NCBI GenBank assembly: GCA_002435875.1
Contig: DIVN01000068.1
Coordinates: 1-16,656, forward strand
Source: Anaerolineales bacterium UBA6131
Lineage (GTDB): Bacteria > Chloroflexota > Anaerolineae > UBA2200
Reading direction: 5' to 3'
Length of the DNA: 16,656 nucleotides
In this document: one piece after another, positions 1 to 6,288 of the stretch
How the letters are laid out: the number at the start of each line of letters is the position of its first letter
Position numbering within the stretch: position 1 is the first letter of the stretch
Notes under the pieces: model-generated
Databases searched by the model: none
Seen by the model: the letters and a program-made list of their open reading frames with translations, nothing else
Told to the model about the DNA's origin: nothing
Made by a program: the position numbers and the translations under genes

Positions 1-336
1 GTAATACGGTGCGACCACGAGTGCAGCCTGCGCACCGGCGTCCTTTGCCCACTGAGTCAGCTGCACAGTCTCGCGTGTGCTAGCACAGCCCGTTCCTGCC
101 ACCACAGGCGCTGATCCCTGAGCTTCATCGAGGCACACCTCAATCACCCGCTTCTTCTCTGTGGGGCTGAGGTAGACCGACTCGCCAGTCGTCCCTACTG
201 GGACAAGGCCGTTAACGTGTGGCAGTACGCGCCGGATCAGTCGTCGATACGCCTCAACATCCAGCTCTTCATCCTTTGAACACGGAGTCACTAGAGCAGG
301 GAAGACTCCTCTGAACCACTCGGGTTTCTTGTTCAT
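1..336 (-). CDS. DapA/NAL-family class I aldolase, N-terminal part (cut by window edge)
   Basis: This is the first 112 codons of a dihydrodipicolinate synthase/N-acetylneuraminate lyase family TIM-barrel protein; it runs off the window. It starts with ATG at 336, a few bases after a purine-rich GGGGGGAAG stretch. It shows the FPALVTP opening, the pyruvate-binding GTTGES loop at about residue 50, the VVAGTG strand and a VAPYY motif at the truncated end. Family members condense or cleave pyruvate with an aldehyde through a Schiff-base lysine, which lies beyond the edge here. It closely resembles the N-terminal domain of the upstream gene at 514-1968 (same PALVTP, RVLP, GTTGESVYL and VVAGTG blocks), so the two look like a tandem duplication. 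Unlike that neighbour it keeps the double Tyr in PYY. The acceptor substrate cannot be told from this part. Confidence 0.9.
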   Translation of the reverse strand, partial: MNKKPEWFRGVFPALVTPCSKDEELDVEAYRRLIRRVLPHVNGLVPVGTTGESVYLSPTEKKRVIEVCLDEAQGSAPVVAGTGCASTRETVQLTQWAKDAGAQAALVVAPYY

Positions 337-530
337 CCTACTTCCCCCCAGCGTCTGAGACAGGCCAGAAATTGAGCTGCGAGAGGGTCCTGGCACACCC
401 AATGCCCTTCGGTAGCCGGTTTCTGGCGGTTGCAGTGGCACACGATTCGCCCAGTCCACAATCCCTTGCATAGACACGGTTCAGGTGTGTATGTACTCAC
501 AAAGTGGTCCTTGTTAGCCTGACGCTCCAT
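333..530 (-). CDS. Candidate small cysteine-rich protein (65 aa, uncertain)
   Basis: A 65-codon frame fills the gap between the two aldolase genes. The ATG at 530 is preceded by a weak GAGG at about 9 bases and overlaps the end of the aldolase-Fae gene by 17 bases. Its TGA overlaps the ATG of the next gene (ATGA), the usual arrangement for translational coupling. The product has six cysteines, including PCLCKG and VCHCNR, that is two C-x-C pairs, plus a later Cys in HWVC, which could bind a metal. An 8-bp inverted repeat (364-371 and 420-427) lies inside it. I recognise no family. An in-frame upstream ATG at 554 is possible. The alternative is non-coding intergenic DNA that happens to be open. 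Confidence 0.3.
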   Translation of the reverse strand: MERQANKDHFVSTYTPEPCLCKGLWTGRIVCHCNRQKPATEGHWVCQDPLAAQFLACLRRWGEVG

Positions 531-1968
531 GCTGCATTGCCTCACCGTAGGCAATCGAAAGGGCTTCTGTCATAGCGTGATAGGCATTCCGGTAGAGTGC
601 CCGTCGGTCCAGAGCACGGGCATCGATCCAGACCCGTGCCAGCATCACCTCTTCATCCCAGGCACACCGTGGGATCAGGCCATTGGCTAGCGCATCAGCT
701 ATGGCGCGGCCAACGGCTGCCTGCGTCGGGCCGTAGATCATGTTGGCCTGACGTAGGTTGCTCAACTCGCCAACTGGCACGATCAGTGCCGCGGGACGTA
801 CCGTGAGATTGGGCTCCAGAATGGTAGTCAGGGCTTCGTGGCCCTGGCGCGGATAGGTGAGTTGCAGGGCGTAGGCCTCGCCGACCGGACCTTCCTTTTT
901 GCCACAGACCAGATCGATGGACGCCCATTCCGCACCCTCGCCAACAGAAGCAGCCCCTAGTCGCGCAGCCACTGCGTGCAGTACTTCCTCCGACAGGCCC
1001 AGCTCCGCAAAGCGGCGCGCCAGCTCTGGCACTGGTACATCGCGTGCCGGTGATACCGAGGGGACCTTTCCAAGTTTCTCGAGCTCCATGCGGATTTCGG
1101 CACGGACCTCATTGATGAGAACTCCGCCTTGAGCGACCAAAGGGCGACGGGGCGCTCCGACCTTGACGCCCAGCATATTCAAGGCGGCCTTGACAGCCAC
1201 CCCGCCCCCATGGCGGCAAAAGATCCGCGAGAGCTTTTGCACGCTCCTCTGTAGATTCCGCGCCGTCACCAAGTCTCCGGCACGAACACACGAGAGCACC
1301 TTCTGCCATATCTCGGGGAACACCTGGGCGCTTGCCAATATCATCCCGCAACAGCCGGCAGCCAAAGCTGGCAGCACTACCTCATCATGGCCGATCAGGA
1401 CGTCCAGGCGCCCACCCGTCATTTCCAGTACTTCCATGGTGTAGGTCAGGTTGCCGGACGAGTCTTTGAGCGCGACGATATTGGGGATATCGACCAGGTC
1501 CTCGATGACCGTACGCGGGAGATAGGCATCGACAGCCTGAGGGATATTGTAGAGGATGACTGGCAGACTCGTTGCGGCTGCTACGCGCCAGAAATGCTGG
1601 TAGATCCCTTTGTCAGAGGGGTGCAGGAAGTACGGAGTGACCACCAGACAAGCACTTGCACCGGCTCGCTCAGCCGCAATGGTCAGATCGATCGTCTCCT
1701 TGGTCGACGGTGCTCCCGTCCCCGCCACCACCGCCACACGCCCAGCAGCTTCCTCTACAGCGATCTCAATGACGCGCTGCCGTTCATCTGACGTGAGATA
1801 GACAGATTCACCGGTCGTCCCGTTGAGAACAATGCCGTCCACATTGGGCAATACGTGACGGATAAGCGCCCGCAAAGCCTCTTCGTCCACACGCTCATCT
1901 TTGGTAAATGGTGTCACAAGGGCGGGTAACACACCGTCGGGCTGGAATGCTGCCCCTCGCACCGTCAT
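514..1968 (-). CDS. Fusion of DapA-family aldolase with formaldehyde-activating enzyme (Fae) domain
   Basis: The 484-residue product is far longer than a normal DapA protein (about 290-300). I chose the ATG at 1968 because GAGGAGGGA precedes it by about 5 bases; a GTG at 1989 is in frame but has no such site. Residues 1 to about 295 are a class I aldolase barrel: GTTGE at 50-54, Tyr140 in LYNIP, Schiff-base Lys168 in ALKDSSGN. Two DapA features differ: the second Tyr of PYY is Phe114, and the Arg after YNVPS that binds the aspartate-semialdehyde carboxylate is replaced (Q144-A145). So it is probably not lysine-biosynthetic. Residues about 339-478 align almost without gaps with Fae, the enzyme joining formaldehyde to tetrahydromethanopterin: VGEGAEW, IDLVCG, LEPNLTVRPAALIVP, YGPTQAAVGRAIADAL, GLIP and a C-terminal Tyr/Ala-rich helix. 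The usual His before IDL is Ser350. Coupling of a formaldehyde-type aldehyde between the domains is my inference. Confidence 0.85.
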   Translation of the reverse strand: MTVRGAAFQPDGVLPALVTPFTKDERVDEEALRALIRHVLPNVDGIVLNGTTGESVYLTSDERQRVIEIAVEEAAGRVAVVAGTGAPSTKETIDLTIAAERAGASACLVVTPYFLHPSDKGIYQHFWRVAAATSLPVILYNIPQAVDAYLPRTVIEDLVDIPNIVALKDSSGNLTYTMEVLEMTGGRLDVLIGHDEVVLPALAAGCCGMILASAQVFPEIWQKVLSCVRAGDLVTARNLQRSVQKLSRIFCRHGGGVAVKAALNMLGVKVGAPRRPLVAQGGVLINEVRAEIRMELEKLGKVPSVSPARDVPVPELARRFAELGLSEEVLHAVAARLGAASVGEGAEWASIDLVCGKKEGPVGEAYALQLTYPRQGHEALTTILEPNLTVRPAALIVPVGELSNLRQANMIYGPTQAAVGRAIADALANGLIPRCAWDEEVMLARVWIDARALDRRALYRNAYHAMTEALSIAYGEAMQHGASG

Positions 1969-2067
1969 CTGTCCCTCCTCTGCAGCCACTGCAAGCAGCG
2001 CAGAGCTGCGGCTGCGGCATTAGTCCACAGCCTGCCGCACTGCTCCAAGATGCTGACTATCTTTGCC

Positions 2068-3018
2068 TCATGCCTTGGGAATCGCCAGGTCTGCTCCTCC
2101 AGCTGGGGAGAGCGTCGCTTCAGGATAGTTCTCTTGGATTAGCTCGTGGATAATCTGCGCATACTTGACCTTCTCACGCGCCAAGAAGGAAAGGCCATCT
2201 ACGCTGGTCCACGGTTTGTAGAGCGCGCCGGGGCCCGCGGCGCAGGCCGGACCAGGCTCGATCTTGAAGTAGCATGGTGCACAGATGCGAGCCATTTCAG
2301 GCCCGTCATAGAAGCGATTGAACCCGCCAAACGACTCTGCCAAGAAGATGTGCAGATCGAGGGGAATTCCACAGCCGAGCCGGATGCTGGCCAACTGTGG
2401 CAAGGAGAGGTCTCCCAGCGGGTTGAAAGTACTTGCCCCCAACGTTTCAAGCAGCCTTCCGCCTGCAGCAGAAGCGTGGCCCGCATAGATAGAGACCTTG
2501 AAGACCACATCGGCAGGGATGTCGCCACTCCTCTTCATCTCATTTAGCAGCCACAGCAATCCCTCATCGATGACCAGAAAACCGCGGAAACCGAGATCAA
2601 TGCAGCGCATGATGTCAGCGATCACCTGTCGCAGTTGATCAGACCCGCGAAAACGCAGCCCTGAGAGGCCACCTTCCGGAGTCACCAACTGCCGGCCGCT
2701 ATCCCAGGCAGAACGCGGACCAGGAGTAAGGATCACCTCCATCCGCGCTTGTGCAGCGATCTGGGCAAAGGCACGCAGTTCAGCTTTGTCGAGTAGAGTA
2801 GCCCCCATCACCACCGAGATCAGGCGGTGGATGGGCATCCGACGCTTTTGGGATTCATCCACAACTGCCTCTAGTACTTGCGGGCGCTCCACTCCGGAGA
2901 CCTCCATACGATACCAGCCACCATCAGGAAACCGTCTAGTACTGGTCGGCAGGTGGTACGCATCTCGGCCCGGAATGCCGAGCCGCTCCATTGCCGCCGA
3001 GACCTTGTCAAGCTTCAT
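2068..3018 (-). CDS. TIM-barrel protein resembling U32-peptidase-annotated family
   Basis: A 316-residue soluble protein with no signal peptide. The ATG at 3018 has AGGAGG 6 bases upstream. The central part reads as alternating strands and helices: EVILTPGPRS (95-104), FRGFLVIDEG (145-153), VVFKVSIYAGHASAAGG (171-187), ASTFNPLGDL (195-204), LDLHIFLAESFGG (220-232) and CYFKIEPGPA (249-258). The last blocks resemble proteins labelled 'peptidase U32' in genomes, many of which are not proteases but work on small molecules or RNA; this label is from memory and is only moderately sure. The conserved Lys, His and Glu in these blocks may form the active site. It lies between the transaldolase-like gene and the aldolase-Fae gene, all on one strand, so a step in the same carbohydrate or C1 route is plausible. 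The exact reaction is unknown. Confidence 0.6.
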   Translation of the reverse strand: MKLDKVSAAMERLGIPGRDAYHLPTSTRRFPDGGWYRMEVSGVERPQVLEAVVDESQKRRMPIHRLISVVMGATLLDKAELRAFAQIAAQARMEVILTPGPRSAWDSGRQLVTPEGGLSGLRFRGSDQLRQVIADIMRCIDLGFRGFLVIDEGLLWLLNEMKRSGDIPADVVFKVSIYAGHASAAGGRLLETLGASTFNPLGDLSLPQLASIRLGCGIPLDLHIFLAESFGGFNRFYDGPEMARICAPCYFKIEPGPACAAGPGALYKPWTSVDGLSFLAREKVKYAQIIHELIQENYPEATLSPAGGADLAIPKA

Positions 3019-3156
3019 TCAATCCTCCTACGCTTCTTCCCTGGTGCGGGTGGGAATCCCCGTCACTAGTAGATCGAGTTCGCCCAGCCCACCCGGTTGT
3101 AGTAGACACATTCAGCACCTTAGATCCCGGGCTTGATGCAGCCTGCGGATCCTGCA

Positions 3157-3900
3157 CTAGTGCTTGGGGACTTTAGCCCAGTCGGCCAGGAATCGCTCAA
3201 CGCCTATGTCCGTCAGAGGATGTCGCAGTGCCTTCATTAGCACCCCGTAGGGTACGGTGGCGATGTCCGCGCCCGCCAGAGCCGCTTGTGTGATGTGCAG
3301 TGGATGGCGAATGCTCGCAGCAATAATCTGAGTCTCAATGGCATAGTTCGCGAAGATGGCCGCACTGTCAGCCACGACCCGCATTCCATCGTGATCAATG
3401 TCGTCAAGACGCCCTACAAAAGGCGACACGTAACTTGCGCCAGCATTGGCAGCAAAAAGCGCCTGGTTGGCGGAGAAGACAAGTGTAGCATTTGTCTGGA
3501 TTCCCCAGTCTCCGGCTATCTCACGTGCTTCATCAATGCTTGTGCCACACTTGCCGTACCACTTGCAGCCCTGACAGAGATGATCGAGGTCAACCTCTGC
3601 CTCTCTGATGCGATCCATGGCGGCCAGGCCCTGGGGAATGGTAGGAATCTTGACCACCACGTACGGGGACCAGGTGGCAATCTCCTGTGCCTCAGCCAAC
3701 ATCGCCTCTGCGTCAGTTCCAATTACCTCAGCGCTGATGTGATTCTGCAACAGATAGCAGATTTCTCGCACTACCTCCTTGTAGTCTGCGCGCCCCGACT
3801 GCATCATCAGGCTGGGATTGGTGGTCGCCCCACTGACGATGCCCAGCTTGGTCACTTCGCGAATCTCGTTCAGGTCCGCACTATCAATGTAGATCTGCAC
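3157..3900 (-). CDS. Transaldolase / fructose-6-phosphate aldolase family protein with Cys-bearing insertion
   Basis: A 247-residue class I aldolase. It starts with GTG at 3900, preceded by AAGGAGG at 7 bases. It has the family opening IYIDSADLNEI, the SGATTNPS loop (23-30), the Schiff-base Lys84 in VVVKIPT, TNATLVFSANQAL (136-148), SYVSPFVGRLDDI and the closing GVERFLADW. At the position where E. coli FSA has Tyr131 this protein has Phe142, as transaldolases do, so ketol transfer may be more likely than free-dihydroxyacetone aldol cleavage. Most members have about 215-220 residues. The extra length is an insertion of about 25 residues after the catalytic strand (about 103-130) with three cysteines, LCQGCKWYGKCG. 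Transaldolases move a three-carbon unit between sugar phosphates in the pentose phosphate pathway. Its donor and acceptor here are unknown. Confidence 0.85.
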   Translation of the reverse strand: MQIYIDSADLNEIREVTKLGIVSGATTNPSLMMQSGRADYKEVVREICYLLQNHISAEVIGTDAEAMLAEAQEIATWSPYVVVKIPTIPQGLAAMDRIREAEVDLDHLCQGCKWYGKCGTSIDEAREIAGDWGIQTNATLVFSANQALFAANAGASYVSPFVGRLDDIDHDGMRVVADSAAIFANYAIETQIIAASIRHPLHITQAALAGADIATVPYGVLMKALRHPLTDIGVERFLADWAKVPKH

Positions 3901-3988
3901 AGTGATGCCTCCTTCTCCACGATGAGATATCGGTTCAACGCCCGTCTATACGCTAGCGCCCTGCGCCGACTTCTCCAGCCGTATCGTG

Positions 3989-5605
3989 TCAGCCTCCATA
4001 CGCGATAGCAGCCCCCACAAAGGCGTCAAAAAGAGGATGTGGCTTCCCAGGCCTGGACCGGAATTCTGGATGGAATTGACAACCAACCATCCATGGATGG
4101 TCACGCAGCTCCCCGATTTCCACCAGGCGGCCATCGGGTGAGAGCCCACTGAACACCAATCCCGCGTTCGACAATAGCTCCCGGTAGGCGTTGTTCAGTT
4201 CCCACCGGTGACGATGGCGCTCAAAGACCTGCATCTGCCCGTATGCCTCACATGCCTTGGTGCCAGGTACCATCTGGCATGGGTACGTGCCCAAACGCAT
4301 GGTCCCTCCCAGATCAGAGATCCCGCGCTGGTCAGGCATCAGGTCAATCACTGGGTATTGGGTGCCGGGATCAAACTCTACGCTATTCGGCTCATCCGTG
4401 CCAACCGCATGACGAGCCAACTCGATCACCATCACCTGCAAGCCCAAGCACAGACCGAGGTAGGGTCTCTTGTGCTCACGCGCATACCTCGCAGCTACCA
4501 CCTTACCCTCTACACCGCGATAGCCAAAACCACCAGGCACGACAATGCCCGACACGCCATCGAGGCGCTCCAGGCCTCTCGCCTTTTCCAGATCCTCAGA
4601 GTGAATCCACTCAATTTGGAGAGCTCTCTCGTGATCCAGAGCGGCGTGAAAGAGCGCTTCTCGCACGCTCATGTAGGCGTCCAGCAGATCGATGTACTTG
4701 CCCACAACTGCGATACGAAGCGGCGGCTTCGGACGATCGATTGCTTGAATGAGCTGCTGCCATGATGACAGGTCGGGTTGGGCATCGGGTAAAGCCAGTC
4801 GCTCGTTCACAAACGCCCCCAGGCCTTCCTCTTCGAGGATCAGTGGCACCTTGTAGATAGTGTCCGCGGTAATCAGAGGGACCACGGCGCGTTTTTCCAC
4901 ATCACAGAACAGCGCAATCTTCTCCTTAAGCCCTTCATCCAGTGGATAGTCGGCGCGGCAAACGATCACATCGGGCTGGATTCCAAAGCTGCGCAGCTGG
5001 TTAACCGAGTGCTGCGTCGGCTTGCTCTTCAACTCGTGGGTCGAGCTGAGGTACGGAACATAGGTGACATGGACGTAGAGCACATTCTCGCGGCCGACGT
5101 CCTTGCGCATTTGCCGGATGGCTTCAAGGAACGGCAGGCCTTCGATGTCTCCCACGGTGCCGCCTACCTCAACGATGACCACCTCCGCCGGAGACTCAGC
5201 GCTGGGCTGCGCGGAAGCCACGCGCCCAATGCGACGTTTGATTTCGTTGGTAATGTGAGGGATAACCTGGATGGTTCCACCAAGATAGTCGCCCCGTCGC
5301 TCCTTGCTGATCACCTCCGAGTAGACCTGGCCAGTGGTCACGTTGCTGGCAGAGGTCAGGTTCTCATCGATGAAGCGCTCGTAGTGACCCAGATCCAGGT
5401 CGGTTTCACTGCCATCCTCCAGCACGAATACTTCGCCGTGTTGATAGGGGCTTAACGTGCCGGGGTCGACATTGATGTACGGATCGAGCTTCTGAATGGA
5501 GACGCGGATGCCGCGGCTCTTCACCAGCCGTCCGATGGAGGCCGCGGTAACGCCCTTTCCAATTGAGCTCACCACGCCTCCGGTGACAAAGATGTACTTG
5601 GTCAT
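3989..5605 (-). CDS. pyrG: CTP synthase
   Basis: CTP synthase makes CTP from UTP, ATP and glutamine, the last step of pyrimidine nucleotide synthesis. The 538 residues match the usual length (about 535-545). The N-terminal synthetase domain begins MTKYIFVTGGVVSSIGKG with the P-loop, followed by the QKLDPYINVDPGTLSPYQHG and VEVGGTVGDIEG blocks. The C-terminal class I glutamine amidotransferase domain (about 295-538) has the nucleophile Cys386 in GLCLGLQ and the His512/Glu514 pair in FHPEF, so it looks catalytically complete. The ATG at 5605 is chosen because family members start exactly there; an in-frame ATG at 5629 would add eight unconserved residues. The gene is 74 bases downstream of iorB and 88 bases upstream of the transaldolase-like gene on the same strand. 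No specific regulation is visible. Confidence 0.98.
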   Translation of the reverse strand: MTKYIFVTGGVVSSIGKGVTAASIGRLVKSRGIRVSIQKLDPYINVDPGTLSPYQHGEVFVLEDGSETDLDLGHYERFIDENLTSASNVTTGQVYSEVISKERRGDYLGGTIQVIPHITNEIKRRIGRVASAQPSAESPAEVVIVEVGGTVGDIEGLPFLEAIRQMRKDVGRENVLYVHVTYVPYLSSTHELKSKPTQHSVNQLRSFGIQPDVIVCRADYPLDEGLKEKIALFCDVEKRAVVPLITADTIYKVPLILEEEGLGAFVNERLALPDAQPDLSSWQQLIQAIDRPKPPLRIAVVGKYIDLLDAYMSVREALFHAALDHERALQIEWIHSEDLEKARGLERLDGVSGIVVPGGFGYRGVEGKVVAARYAREHKRPYLGLCLGLQVMVIELARHAVGTDEPNSVEFDPGTQYPVIDLMPDQRGISDLGGTMRLGTYPCQMVPGTKACEAYGQMQVFERHRHRWELNNAYRELLSNAGLVFSGLSPDGRLVEIGELRDHPWMVGCQFHPEFRSRPGKPHPLFDAFVGAAIAYGG

Positions 5606-5679
5606 TCTGGTTGATCCCCTTCCACCCATGCTCCTGTCGCGAATCGGCCTACAACCGGCATGATCGCGAGGGAGGCGGT

Positions 5680-6285
5680 TTACGATGCACGATGATGCGC
5701 TGTTATGTAGTCAAAACCTCTCAGGAATGCTTGTTCGTTCAGTTCCGCAAGTCGGACCGGGACTCTTTGTCGGACGGCTTGCAGCCACGCCGAGGCGGGG
5801 ATGTCAGGCATCCAATACGAGAGGGCGCCCAACATGACGACGTTGTTGACTCTGGCCTGTCCCAGCTCCTCAGCCATCGAGCTCGCAGGCAAGAGGTAGT
5901 AGTGTTCTGTCAACGAGGCGAACGCGTTCTGCAACACCTCATCATTCGGATACTTATCCTGACCCGAGCTGACCGAAAGAGGCGGTATGGCGTAATCGTT
6001 CACCAGCACGATCGCATCAGGGTGCACCATATCAACGTAGCGCAGGGCCTCCAGCTTCTCAAAAGCCAGCAGCACGTCAGCCTCCCCTGGAGCGATCAAT
6101 GGAGAATGCACCTCATCGGCCCAACGTACACTCGTAGTGACGCTGCCACCACGTTGCGCCATTCCGTGAACTTCGGACTTTTTGACCTCGTACCCAGCCC
6201 GCAGACCGACGCTTGACAAGATGTCGCCAGCCAGAATCGTGCCTTGTCCCCCTACGCCAGCGAGCAAGAAATCCCACTTGGCCAT
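5680..6285 (-). CDS. iorB: Indolepyruvate:ferredoxin oxidoreductase, beta subunit
   Basis: This is the small, gamma-domain subunit of the 2-oxoacid:ferredoxin oxidoreductase family. Near the N-terminus it has LLAGVGGQGTILAGDIL, followed by SEVHGMAQRGGSVTTSVRW and the PLIAPGEADVLLAFEKLEALR block, all typical of IorB; the length of 201 residues is also typical. With IorA it oxidatively decarboxylates aryl pyruvates from aromatic amino acid transamination to aryl-acetyl-CoA, reducing ferredoxin, in the cytoplasm of anaerobes. The ATG at 6285 lies three bases after the TAA of iorA (6291-6289), so the two are translated together from one message; a TTG at 6288 is a possible alternative start. GAGGAA is 8-11 bases upstream, inside the end of iorA. 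Confidence 0.95.
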   Translation of the reverse strand: MAKWDFLLAGVGGQGTILAGDILSSVGLRAGYEVKKSEVHGMAQRGGSVTTSVRWADEVHSPLIAPGEADVLLAFEKLEALRYVDMVHPDAIVLVNDYAIPPLSVSSGQDKYPNDEVLQNAFASLTEHYYLLPASSMAEELGQARVNNVVMLGALSYWMPDIPASAWLQAVRQRVPVRLAELNEQAFLRGFDYITAHHRAS

Positions 6286-6288
6286 CAA

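Noticed and set aside
1387..1791. Plus-strand frame of 134 codons inside the aldolase-Fae gene
   Set aside because: Antisense shadow of a strongly conserved gene; no ribosome site and no recognisable protein features.
514..1968. Plain 4-hydroxy-tetrahydrodipicolinate synthase (dapA) of lysine synthesis
   Set aside because: The carboxylate-binding Arg and the second active-site Tyr are replaced, and a whole Fae domain follows.
2013..2039. TGCGGCA/TGCCGCA hairpin upstream of the aldolase-Fae gene as a terminator
   Set aside because: Only a 7-bp stem with a 13-base loop and no T-run; too weak to call.
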